From VFMC01 sp046331225 (GTDB lineage: Bacteria; Actinomycetota; Acidimicrobiia; Acidimicrobiales; Ilumatobacteraceae), in contig JAXLRF010000002.1 in assembly GCA_046331225.1 (NCBI GenBank), forward strand, positions 62,001-126,000: a stretch of 64,000 nucleotides of DNA, read 5' to 3'. Under the pieces are notes generated by a model. The model was given only the letters and a program-made list of their open reading frames with translations, searched no databases and was not told the origin of the DNA. The position numbers were made by a program, and so were the translations under genes. Each line of letters starts with the position of its first letter. Position 1 is the stretch's first letter. Shown here one piece after another: positions 57,490 through 64,000 of this stretch.

Positions 57490-57655
57490 GAGCAACGGCC
57501 CTCCTGGGCCGTCGGACCGCGGGCGTTACACTCAGGCGTTGCGAGACTGCACCGAGTCGGCCGGCTGGTCCGGATCGAAGATGGTGACGGTTGCTGGTTC
57601 TGTGGTCCGGCGTGTTGGCGCACGTCGGATCACAGGATCGAAGTGAGGTGTCAGT

Positions 57656-58282
57656 TCACGGCGTCGGTCCTCCGAACTCGAACTCGATCGGTTCGCCCGT
57701 CTCGGCCCACCGGCGCCACAGGTCGAGGCCGCCGAGCGTGCCGCTCTCGATCTCTGCGATCAGTGCCCGGACGAACTCGATCTCGGCGACCAGCAGCGCT
57801 GCCGCGTACTCGCCCTCGATCCCGAAGATGCGCGGCAGACCTCCGGCCTCCATCGCTGCGGCCGTGGCGCGGGTGTGCGCCGACTGGATCTCGAGGCGCT
57901 GCAGTCGGTGCCGGAGCGCGACCAGGGCATCGTCCGGGTGCAGGGCCGGCAGGAAGGTGAGTGCCGCCTCGAACTGCAGGTACTCCTTGGCCGGGCTGGC
58001 GACCAGGTCGGTGAGCCAGTCGATCATCTCGCTGCGGCCGTCGGCCGTGATCTCGTACACCGTCCGCTCGGGGCGCCGGCCCTCGCGGGTGGTTTCGCGA
58101 TCGACGATCAGACCGCGCTTGAGCAGGTTGGCCACGACGCCGTAGAGCGAACCGAAGTTGAGCCGCACGCTCGCGTCCTTCGCACGGGCACGCAAGGTCT
58201 GCGAGATCTCGTACGGGTGCATCGGGCGTTCCTCGAGGCACACCAGCACCGCCAACGCGAGCGGGTTGCTCCGAGACGACAT
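57656..58282 (-). CDS. PadR-family transcriptional regulator
   Basis: 208 residues. The N-terminal winged helix is MHPYEISQTLRARAKDAS, GSLYGVVANLLKRGLI and TTREGRRPERTVYEITADG, the standard PadR pattern. The C-terminal Vir_C_2-type helical domain spans residues 95-208. It lies upstream of and codirectional with the DrrAB-type exporter and probably represses it until a toxic ligand binds. A palindrome at 58293-58308 lies just before its start. Confidence 0.88.
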   Translation of the reverse strand: MSSRSNPLALAVLVCLEERPMHPYEISQTLRARAKDASVRLNFGSLYGVVANLLKRGLIVDRETTREGRRPERTVYEITADGRSEMIDWLTDLVASPAKEYLQFEAALTFLPALHPDDALVALRHRLQRLEIQSAHTRATAAAMEAGGLPRIFGIEGEYAAALLVAEIEFVRALIAEIESGTLGGLDLWRRWAETGEPIEFEFGGPTP

Positions 58283-58292
58283 GCGAGCAGAC

Positions 58293-58308
58293 TATTCGGA
58301 TCGGAGTA
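58293..58308. promoter_or_regulatory. PadR operator candidate
   Basis: TATTCGGATCGGAGTA is symmetric at 12 of 16 positions (TAnTCnGATCnGAnTA), 10 bp upstream of the PadR start codon. It fits autoregulation. No matching site was seen before the DrrA gene. Confidence 0.45.
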
Positions 58309-58349
58309 TTCCGGCAAGAGCGACCTCGCCGACCGGTCGCCTCGTGTCG

Positions 58350-58703
58350 TCACGCCTCGAGAAGCGGGGTGCCCTGGTGCCATCGGATGCGCATGCGGCC
58401 CTGGTGCTCGACCCACAGCGAGGAACGGCCGACGAGTCGACCGGCTCGCACGGACACGTAGACCACGAGCACGACACCCGCAGCGATCTCGTCCGCGCGC
58501 AGGTCACGCACCTCTGGCGCGTCATCGTTGGGCCCTTCGCCCAGCAGCGCATCGACCGTCGCTTCCCGGGTCCACCAGCGGCCCGACTGGCCCCGCTCGG
58601 CGAAGCCGGGATGCAGCAAGTACTCGAGAGCCGATGCATCCGATCGAACGGTCGCGCCGAGCAGCGCCAACTCGCCGGCCAGCGATTCCTCCACCCGATC
58701 CAC
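58350..58703 (-). CDS. NTF2-like/DUF4440 small protein
   Basis: 117 residues from GTG 58703. LLGATVRSDASALEYLLHPGFAERGQSG, WTREATVDALLGEG and LVVYVSVRAGRLVGRSSLWVEHQGR give the helix-then-curved-sheet pattern of DUF4440/SnoaL-like proteins. They are small ligand-binding or enzymatic cones of unknown substrate. It stands alone beside the tRNA remnant. Confidence 0.7.
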   Translation of the reverse strand: MDRVEESLAGELALLGATVRSDASALEYLLHPGFAERGQSGRWWTREATVDALLGEGPNDDAPEVRDLRADEIAAGVVLVVYVSVRAGRLVGRSSLWVEHQGRMRIRWHQGTPLLEA

Positions 58704-58742
58704 CAGCGAAGCGTTGCACGCGTCGTCCGGTGATCGCTCCCG

Positions 58743-58780
58743 AAAAAGCAGATCGGCGGCTCCCGAAGGAGCCGCCGATC
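58743..58780 (-). terminator. Rho-independent terminator after the tRNA-Gly remnant
   Basis: On the minus strand GATCGGCGGCTCC, a TTCG loop, then GGAGCCGCCGATC form a perfect 13 bp stem followed by TGCTTTTT. This is the most classical intrinsic terminator in the window and lies 6 bases after the tRNA 3' end. Confidence 0.9.
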
Positions 58781-58785
58781 ACTCA

Positions 58786-58828
58786 GAGCGGATGACGAGA
58801 TTCGAACTCGCGACCCTCCCCTTGGCAA
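58786..58828 (-). tRNA. 3' half of tRNA-Gly(GCC), a remnant or attachment site
   Basis: The minus strand reads TTGCCAAGGGGAGGGTCGCG... through the T-loop TTCGAAT and acceptor strand CATCCGC to the discriminator base. The GCC anticodon in its TTGCCAA loop and a CATCCGC acceptor (complement of GCGGATG) fit tRNA-Gly. No 5' half exists upstream: the anticodon-stem partner, D-arm and GCGGATG are all missing, and similarity stops at the anticodon loop. This is the usual crossover for tyrosine-recombinase elements, so it looks like the copied att end, still joined to the original terminator. Confidence 0.8.
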
Positions 58829-59167
58829 AGCGATGCCCAACGTCCAGGATGTCCGTGAACTGCGACGATGTCCGTCCGGTTGTCCGAGGATTCCGGGATT
58901 CGCAGGGTGTCCGTGCGGATTGCAGAGCGCGGTCTACTACGAGGTCTGTTCAGGCAGTGAGGTGAACCCAGTTCGCGTGCCCGATCTCGGCGCCTTCGTC
59001 GCCGAGCAGGAGCCACTCCTGCGCTGCCGGCGAATCGAGCACCTGGCGGAAGGCGCAGCAGGCGCTGACGACGAGCACTGCCTGAACTGAGCCGCATCAC
59101 GATCTCGAGGGTCGGAGTTCCTCGCTGGCGCCAGAAACCATGGCGGAGCCGGGCACCTCGGCATTCT
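58829..59167. other. Gene-poor stretch next to the tRNA remnant
   Basis: No convincing intact gene. Several GTCCGT-type words recur at 58849-58915. On the minus strand 59078-58950 encodes a 42-residue reading frame from GTG (VLVVSACCAFRQVL ... EWLLLGDEGAEIGHANWV) with protein-like composition, possibly the tail of a lost gene. No integrase is visible. Confidence 0.35.
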
Positions 59168-59620
59168 TCAGCCGGCGACCGAACGCGACGAGTCGTCGGA
59201 TCCGAGGAGCCGTGCCATCGCTGCGGCCATCTTGCGGGCGCGTGTCTTGATCGCCTCCGCGATGTCGCCGCTGAAGTGTTCGTCGACGGTCTCCGCGAAC
59301 AGGCCGATCCAGCGTCGGTAGTGCGACGGCCCGAGTGGTGTGCGTTCGTGCACGGGCCGATGGGCGAGCAGCGGGTGACCCGAGTATCCGGGCTCGCCGA
59401 ACATCTGCCACGCCCAGAAGTCGACGAGCGTGGCGATGTGCGCGTGCCAGTCGACGCGTGCCGCTTCGAACGGCGGCCCGAGGAGGTCGTCCATCGCGAC
59501 GGCCCGATAGAACTCGCGGACCAACAGTTCGAGGTCATCCCGACCGTCGAGGTCGTGACGGCTGGGACCGACGGTCGGGTCGACGCTCACCGACGGGCTG
59601 GGGGCGACGGTGGTGCTCAC
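59168..59620 (-). CDS. Group III truncated hemoglobin
   Basis: 150 residues from GTG 59620. DLELLVREFYRAVAMDDLLGPPFEAA, DWHAHIATLVDFWAWQMFG, YSGHPLLAHRPV, HYRRWIGLFAETVDEHF and KTRARKMAAAMARLL follow the group III truncated globin pattern, with the proximal His in the PLLAH segment and the conserved Trp of DFWAW. A 25-residue Ser/Pro-rich extension precedes the domain. It is co-translated with the alternative-oxidase-like gene (GTGA overlap), pointing to O2 or NO handling next to that oxidase. Confidence 0.85.
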   Translation of the reverse strand: MSTTVAPSPSVSVDPTVGPSRHDLDGRDDLELLVREFYRAVAMDDLLGPPFEAARVDWHAHIATLVDFWAWQMFGEPGYSGHPLLAHRPVHERTPLGPSHYRRWIGLFAETVDEHFSGDIAEAIKTRARKMAAAMARLLGSDDSSRSVAG

Positions 59621-60372
59621 CCGAGACCGCCCCCTCCGACGAGTGCGATGCCGACCAGGAGCGCGACCACGGCGCCGACGACCAGGGCGCACAGACGCCA
59701 GCGGTGTCCGCCCGTCGACGCCAGCCGCTCCAGCTCGATCAGACTCTCCTCCTTGTGCGCTCGTTCGTCGAGCGCTATCTGGCGGAGCACGTCGGCGAAC
59801 GAGTCCGCGCAGCCGTAGTCGTCGGCGACGGTGCAACTGCATCGGGTGGATTCCAGCTCGGGGTGCTCGGCGACGAAGGCCATGTACTCGTGTTCTGCGT
59901 GGTCCTCGAAGTCGGCGTTGAGCCGATACGACCAGGCCGGCCGCACGAGATACATCAGGCCGGCCACCACGTAGTAGACGTGAGCGAGCAGCTGTGGCAC
60001 GACCCGGTATCTGAACGTCGAGAGTCGGACCCCCTGGTGCTCGAGCATGTCCTCGAGGATGAACAGGTGCCACTGCTCGTTGTCCTGTTGGGCCCGCGCG
60101 CTGCACACCCGTTCGTAGATCCGTCGGGCCCGTCGGGTCTCGCCCGCGTGCCGCGTGATCGCGAGATAGGCCGCATGCTCCCAGGTCTGGTAGGGGACGC
60201 GTGCGACGAGTTCGAGCACGACGAACTTGGGGAGGGAGCGTCGACGGCCGTAGAGCACATCGACGGTGCGGAACAGGAGCTTCGCGGTCATGCCGTACCG
60301 GCGGCGGGGCGAGCGTTCCGTCGCCTCCTGCTCGATCGCCAGCCGGGTGTGGTCGTTGTTGATGGTGTGCAT
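59617..60372 (-). CDS. Alternative-oxidase-like di-iron quinol oxidase
   Basis: 251 residues from ATG 60372, with GAGGAGA upstream. All six di-iron ligands of alternative oxidase can be matched: Glu54 (LELVARVP, compare LETVAxVP), Glu99/His102 (DNEQWHL, compare NERMHL), Glu156 (DFEDHAEHEY) and Glu203/His206 (LDERAHKE, compare ADEAHH). A C-terminal hydrophobic stretch (LCALVVGAVVALLVGIALV) may anchor it. In the known family, quinol is oxidised and O2 reduced to water without proton pumping, resistant to NO and cyanide. The sequence is divergent, so activity is inferred. Confidence 0.75.
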   Translation of the reverse strand: MHTINNDHTRLAIEQEATERSPRRRYGMTAKLLFRTVDVLYGRRRSLPKFVVLELVARVPYQTWEHAAYLAITRHAGETRRARRIYERVCSARAQQDNEQWHLFILEDMLEHQGVRLSTFRYRVVPQLLAHVYYVVAGLMYLVRPAWSYRLNADFEDHAEHEYMAFVAEHPELESTRCSCTVADDYGCADSFADVLRQIALDERAHKEESLIELERLASTGGHRWRLCALVVGAVVALLVGIALVGGGGLG

Positions 60373-60428
60373 CGTCTCTCCTCGATCTCGGTCGAGGTCG
60401 ATGGTGCACCCACGCACCGAGCGACGAC

Positions 60429-60446
60429 ATCCCAGCAAGTTGGGAT
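60429..60446. promoter_or_regulatory. CCCA-N6-TGGG operator candidate upstream of the oxidase
   Basis: ATCCCAGCAAGTTGGGAT has perfect 6 bp arms. It lies 56 bp before the oxidase start and just after the LuxR gene stop. The same pattern occurs at 61530 and 61563. Confidence 0.55.
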
Positions 60447-60450
60447 CGCG

Positions 60451-61494
60451 TCACATCGCGGAGAGCACCGCCACCAGCTCACGCCGGCTGCGGACACCGG
60501 TCTTCGCGAAGATCGACTTGAGGTGGTCCTGCACGGTGTTCGCACCGATGAACAGGCGCTGCGCGATCTCCTTCGTCGAACCGCCCGCGAGCACCTCGGT
60601 GCACACCTCTCGCTCACGCTTGGTGAGCCCGTGTGCCGACATGCGGAGTTCGGTCAGGTCGACCGGTGACGCCTGATCGATCGTCACGGCGACGATGGGC
60701 GTCCGATCGGTCGTCTGCACCGGCGCGGCTCGGACCACGGTCCAGACGCCGCCGACGCGCAGTCTCGTGGAGGCGTTGGGCACCCCGGTGCGGGCGACGG
60801 TGACAGCTGCCCGGACGGCGAACTGCAGGCGCCTCCTGACCTCGGCATCGAGACCCTCGATCCACCTCCGCGCCGAATCGGTGACGCCGGTGACGGTGCC
60901 GTCGGCCGCGATGAGGCCGCCGACGGCGGCACCGAAGGGGGCCGTGCCGATGTCGAGCACGGGTCCGTGTGCTGCGACCCGTGTGGCTGCCGCCACATGA
61001 CGGGACGCCGACTCCAGGAAGGCCAGCTCGCGATCGTGGAACGAGTCGTCGCGCCCGGACCGGTACAGGTCGCCGACGGCCCAGCACATGTCGTCGGCGG
61101 TGAACACGATCCGGACCTCGTGCGCGAACCCGAGGAGCTTGCCGAGTTCGTTGTACCGGAGATCGAGGCGGCGGTGGGGTGCGATGCCGCCGGCGTCGGC
61201 GACGACGGGAACGCGGCGGGCCACCAGCGAACCGAACGAGTTCGGGTCGGCGCCGCCGTACTCGATCTCGACGAAACGGTCCGACTCGTCGGCCGACGGA
61301 TCGAAGCCCACCGTCACCCCCGACGTCAGCAGGAGCGTGTCCGGGTCGACGGCACCCATGCACGCGCCGTCGAAGGGCACCACCCGGGCCAGCACGTCGA
61401 GCGAGTGGGCGTGGATCTCGGTGACGTCGAGTCCGCTCCGGCCCAAAGCCTCGAGCTCACGCAGCGCGGCCTCGGCCCGCAGGTTGCTCCACAT
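60451..61494 (-). CDS. GAF-domain LuxR-family regulator
   Basis: 347 residues from ATG 61494 (a GGAGG sequence touches the start, so the true start may lie slightly downstream; longer in-frame starts exist up to 61626 but would cover operator sites). The N-terminal half is GAF-like (VVPFDGACMGAVDPDTLLLTSG). The C-terminal LuxR helix-turn-helix is HGLTKREREVCTEVLAGGSTKEIAQ and ANTVQDHLKSIFAKTGVRSRRELV. No receiver domain is present, so it probably binds a ligand or cofactor. It sits between the oxidase-globin pair and the divergent cupin-MMPL pair. Confidence 0.83.
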   Translation of the reverse strand: MWSNLRAEAALRELEALGRSGLDVTEIHAHSLDVLARVVPFDGACMGAVDPDTLLLTSGVTVGFDPSADESDRFVEIEYGGADPNSFGSLVARRVPVVADAGGIAPHRRLDLRYNELGKLLGFAHEVRIVFTADDMCWAVGDLYRSGRDDSFHDRELAFLESASRHVAAATRVAAHGPVLDIGTAPFGAAVGGLIAADGTVTGVTDSARRWIEGLDAEVRRRLQFAVRAAVTVARTGVPNASTRLRVGGVWTVVRAAPVQTTDRTPIVAVTIDQASPVDLTELRMSAHGLTKREREVCTEVLAGGSTKEIAQRLFIGANTVQDHLKSIFAKTGVRSRRELVAVLSAM

Positions 61495-61529
61495 CCTCCG
61501 AAGTCTTCCCGGCGCCGGATCGTCCGTCC

Positions 61530-61580
61530 ATCCCAGAGTTCTGGGACCGCTGGGCTGTACCAACCCCACCTGCCTGGGAG
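61530..61580. promoter_or_regulatory. Two CCCA-N6-TGGG operator candidates in the divergent gap
   Basis: ATCCCAGAGTTCTGGGAC (61530-61547) and ACCCCACCTGCCTGGGAG (61563-61580) are exactly 33 bp apart, about three helical turns. They lie between the LuxR-type gene and the cupin gene and match the site at 60429. Confidence 0.55.
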
Positions 61581-61659
61581 TGCCGTCGACGCCGGGGTTC
61601 CTCACCATGGCGTTGCTCGTCGACATCGGGTCGGCGAGGCCTTCGTGAGGAGATCCGTC

Positions 61660-62121
61660 ATGTCACATCGAATCCACATCAGCCCGGCCGGCGACGGCGA
61701 TCGTCTGCAGGTCGTCGACGCCGAGGTCGTCGTCAAGGTGCCGGCCACCGCGACCGCCGATCAGTACGAACTGTTCGAGCTGTCGGGTGCCGCCGGTTCG
61801 GGCGCTCCGCTGTCACGTCACCCGTGGGCCGAGATCTACTACGTCCTCGAGGGCGTCGTCGTCGTGCAGATCGGGGCTCGCACGATCGAGTTGACCGCCG
61901 GTGGCTGCGTGACCATCCCGCCGCTCGCCGCGCACGCACTCGAGATCATCAGCGGTTCGGCTCGGATGCTGGTCGTCAGCGCGAGCGCCGCGGGGAGTCG
62001 CTTCTTCACCGACATGGATGCGGAGGTGCACCTGGCGGACGGCCCGGAGGTGTTCGTGCCCCGCATCGTCGAGGTCGCCGCCCGGCACGACGTCACATTG
62101 CTGACGCCGAGCGCGAACTGA
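61660..62121 (+). CDS. Single-domain cupin
   Basis: 153 residues from ATG 61660, with GAGGAG upstream. A cupin_2 barrel with SRHPWAEIYYVLEGVVVVQIG (motif 1, one His and a Glu, weaker than usual) and PPLAAHALEI (motif 2 His). It could be a metal-binding sensor or enzyme; the reduced ligand set suggests binding rather than catalysis. It is 31 bp upstream of the MMPL transporter and probably co-transcribed. Confidence 0.78.
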   Translation: MSHRIHISPAGDGDRLQVVDAEVVVKVPATATADQYELFELSGAAGSGAPLSRHPWAEIYYVLEGVVVVQIGARTIELTAGGCVTIPPLAAHALEIISGSARMLVVSASAAGSRFFTDMDAEVHLADGPEVFVPRIVEVAARHDVTLLTPSAN

Positions 62122-62152
62122 CCGGCCGGCGCGAGTCGGGGAGGTACTTCGG

Positions 62153-64000
62153 ATGCATCGCTTCATGTTCCATCTGGGCCGCCGATGCGCGGCCCATCCA
62201 GTCCGCGTGCTCGCCGCGTGGCTGCTCGTCGGCGCCGCTGTCATCGGCCTCCGGGCCGCGGTCGGTGGCGACCCGACGAACGACTTCCGGGTGCCGGGCG
62301 TCGAGGCTCAGCGCGCGAACGACATCTTGTCGGAGCGCTTTCCGTCCCAGGCCGGATGGAGCGGTCGGATCGTCTTCCACGTCGACGACGGTCGACTCGA
62401 CGACCCGCCGGCGAGGGCGGCGATCGAACGGGCGCTCGACGTGGCTCGGAGCGGTCGAGGGGTGGTCGCGGTGAGCGATCCCTTCGACCTCGCTCACCCA
62501 TCGCTCAGCGGTGACGGACGGACGGCGTTCGCGAACGTCAACTACGCCTCGGACGCGCCTGACGAGCGATATGCCGCCGATGCCGAAGCGGCGGCTGCGC
62601 TGTCGCGTGCCGCAGGAGTCCAGACCGAGCTGTCGGGTGAGATCGTGCTCGCACGTCCGGTGCACGGAGGTGAGGCGCCGGGGCTGATCGCAGCGATCGT
62701 CGTGCTCCTGCTCGCGTTCGGCTCGGTGATCGCGACGGGGATCCCCATCGGGACCGCGCTCGTCGGTCTCGTGATCGGCCTCGCCGGTGTCGGCATCCTG
62801 GCGGGAACGACGGACGTGTCGACGAGCGCACCGGTGCTCGCGTCGATGATCGGCCTCGGCGTCGGCATCGACTACGCGCTGTTCGTCGTCACGCGGCACC
62901 GACAGTTCCTCGCCGAGGGCTACGAACCTCGAGATGCTGCCGGACGAGCGAACGCGACGGCCGGGCTGTCGGTGCTGTTCGCCGGCTGCACGGTGGTCAT
63001 CGCGATCTGCGGCCTCGTGCTGGCCGGCGTGCCGTCCATCGCGATGATGGGCTTCGCTGCCGCGATCGTGGTGCTCGTGTCGATGCTGGTGGCCGTCACG
63101 CTGCTCCCGGCGTTGCTCGGTGCAGCGGGTCGGCGCATCGATCGTTGGTCGGTGCACCGGCACACGCGCGCCGACCGCCCCGCGATCGACACGCTCGCCG
63201 GCAGGTGGGCACACCACGTGGGTCGTCGGCCGTGGCGCTTCGCGGTGCTCTCGCTCCTGCTCCTGGTCGGGCTCGCCACCCCGCTCGTGGCCATGCGGGT
63301 CGGGTTCGCCGATGACTCGAACAGTCCGTCCAGCTCCACCGAGTACCGAGCTCACCAGGTGCTCGCTGATGCCTTCGGTCCTGGCTTCAATGGTCCGTTC
63401 GTGATCGTCGCGGAGCTGCGACGCGGCGATGTCGCCGCCGTGCAGGTCCTGACGGACGCACTGCAGATGGTGCCAGGTGTGGCTGCGGTCCAGCCGGCGA
63501 TCGTGAACGACGCTGGTGACACCGCGGTGATCGTCGTGCAGCCGACGACCGGGCCGCAGGATGCCGCCACCGCCGAGACGCTCTCGCGGCTCCGAGAGGA
63601 CGTGCTGCCGTCGGTGGCCGCGCGAACGGGTACGTCCGCGTCGGTCACCGGGCGGACCGCGTCGTTCCAAGATCTCTCCGATCGCCTGACGTCGCGCCTG
63701 CCGTGGTTCATCGCCGCGGTGGTCGGTCTGTCGTTCGTGCTGCTGCTCGTCCTCTTCCGTTCCCTCCTCGTCCCGCTGAAGGCCGCGGCGATGAATCTGC
63801 TGTCGATCGGCGCGGCCTACGGCGTCGTCGTCGCCATCTTCCAGTGGGGCTGGGGCCGGGAACTCTTCGGCGTGCACGCGACGGTGCCGATCAACCCGTT
63901 CGTCCCGATGATCATGTTCGCGATCCTGTTCGGCCTGTCGATGGACTATGAGGTGTTCCTGCTGTCGCGGGTCCGCGAGGAGTACGAGCGAACCGGCGAC
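62153..64000 (+). CDS. MMPL-family RND transporter (runs off the right edge)
   Basis: At least 616 residues from ATG 62153 (ATG 62165 is an alternative), open to the window end. It has one N-terminal helix, an extracytoplasmic loop (about 40-175), five helices with SMIGLGVGIDYALFVVTRHRQ, the MMPL hallmark, then a second loop and helices with ILFGLSMDYEVFLLSRVREEYE, the matching hallmark of the second half. MMPL proteins of actinobacteria export lipids or siderophores using proton motive force. Its cargo is unknown; a link with the cupin and the oxidase-globin unit comes only from position and shared operators. Confidence 0.88.
   Translation, partial: MHRFMFHLGRRCAAHPVRVLAAWLLVGAAVIGLRAAVGGDPTNDFRVPGVEAQRANDILSERFPSQAGWSGRIVFHVDDGRLDDPPARAAIERALDVARSGRGVVAVSDPFDLAHPSLSGDGRTAFANVNYASDAPDERYAADAEAAAALSRAAGVQTELSGEIVLARPVHGGEAPGLIAAIVVLLLAFGSVIATGIPIGTALVGLVIGLAGVGILAGTTDVSTSAPVLASMIGLGVGIDYALFVVTRHRQFLAEGYEPRDAAGRANATAGLSVLFAGCTVVIAICGLVLAGVPSIAMMGFAAAIVVLVSMLVAVTLLPALLGAAGRRIDRWSVHRHTRADRPAIDTLAGRWAHHVGRRPWRFAVLSLLLLVGLATPLVAMRVGFADDSNSPSSSTEYRAHQVLADAFGPGFNGPFVIVAELRRGDVAAVQVLTDALQMVPGVAAVQPAIVNDAGDTAVIVVQPTTGPQDAATAETLSRLREDVLPSVAARTGTSASVTGRTASFQDLSDRLTSRLPWFIAAVVGLSFVLLLVLFRSLLVPLKAAAMNLLSIGAAYGVVVAIFQWGWGRELFGVHATVPINPFVPMIMFAILFGLSMDYEVFLLSRVREEYERTGD

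Noticed and set aside
58786..58828. Functional tRNA-Gly gene
   Set aside because: The 5' acceptor strand, D-arm and 5' anticodon stem are missing; only the 3' half is present.

Overview
High-GC DNA with frequent GTG starts, many 4-base ATGA/GTGA gene overlaps and several apparently leaderless genes. The gene content (SigK/RskA-type sigma/anti-sigma pair, fasciclin lipoprotein, Mtb-like accessory families, Rieske and BKACE catabolism) points to an actinobacterium. A heterotrophic Acidimicrobiia such as Ilumatobacter is my best guess, but this is inference. No rRNA, complete tRNA, CRISPR array, transposase or phage gene is visible.

Positions 1-27.9 kb look like a catabolic region for carnitine or related quaternary amines. 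It holds two Rieske oxygenases (one cut by the left edge), a Tat-lipoprotein/PotB/PotC transporter with cupin and FAD amine oxidase, a three-subunit molybdenum hydroxylase, a BKACE-family beta-keto acid cleavage enzyme, an L-carnitine dehydrogenase-thioesterase fusion and a second shrunken fusion of the same type. It also holds an acyl-CoA dehydrogenase, an ADP-forming CoA ligase, a CaiD-like carnitinyl-CoA dehydratase, an aminotransferase, a D-aminoacylase-type amidohydrolase, an amidase and, far from its permeases, the PotA-like ATPase. Two operator families tie these genes together: TGAGCA-N2-YGTCCRACR in three promoters, and CTGA-N8-TCAG-type palindromes at several others including the TetR gene. 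Embedded in the region is a divergent pair: a small exosortase-like membrane protein and a Tat-exported Cys-rich protein with a C-terminal membrane tail.

Positions 27.9-58.7 kb are housekeeping and accessory genes. They include SigK/RskA/molybdopterin oxidoreductase/fasciclin, a hybrid sensor kinase, a Vps62-like membrane fusion, a doubled AI-2E-type permease, an ArsR/SmtB repressor with a convergent Zn/Cd/Pb P-type ATPase and their operators, a Clp-N/HTH protein behind two tandem palindromes, a two-component system divergent from an ABC exporter, a lipoprotein hydrolase, small tandem helix-hairpin-helix genes, and a DrrAB-type exporter with a PadR regulator.

At 58.8 kb the 3' half of a tRNA-Gly(GCC) remains beside its terminator, as expected for the distal attachment site of an element integrated into that tRNA. 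To its right lies a compact unit: group III truncated hemoglobin co-translated with an alternative-oxidase-like di-iron protein, a GAF-LuxR regulator, a cupin and an MMPL transporter cut by the right edge. CCCA-N6-TGGG palindromes sit in both regulatory gaps of this unit.

Dispersed palindromic repeats (two families of three copies each) and a roughly 435 bp array of 51/40 bp hairpin units occupy intergenic spaces.
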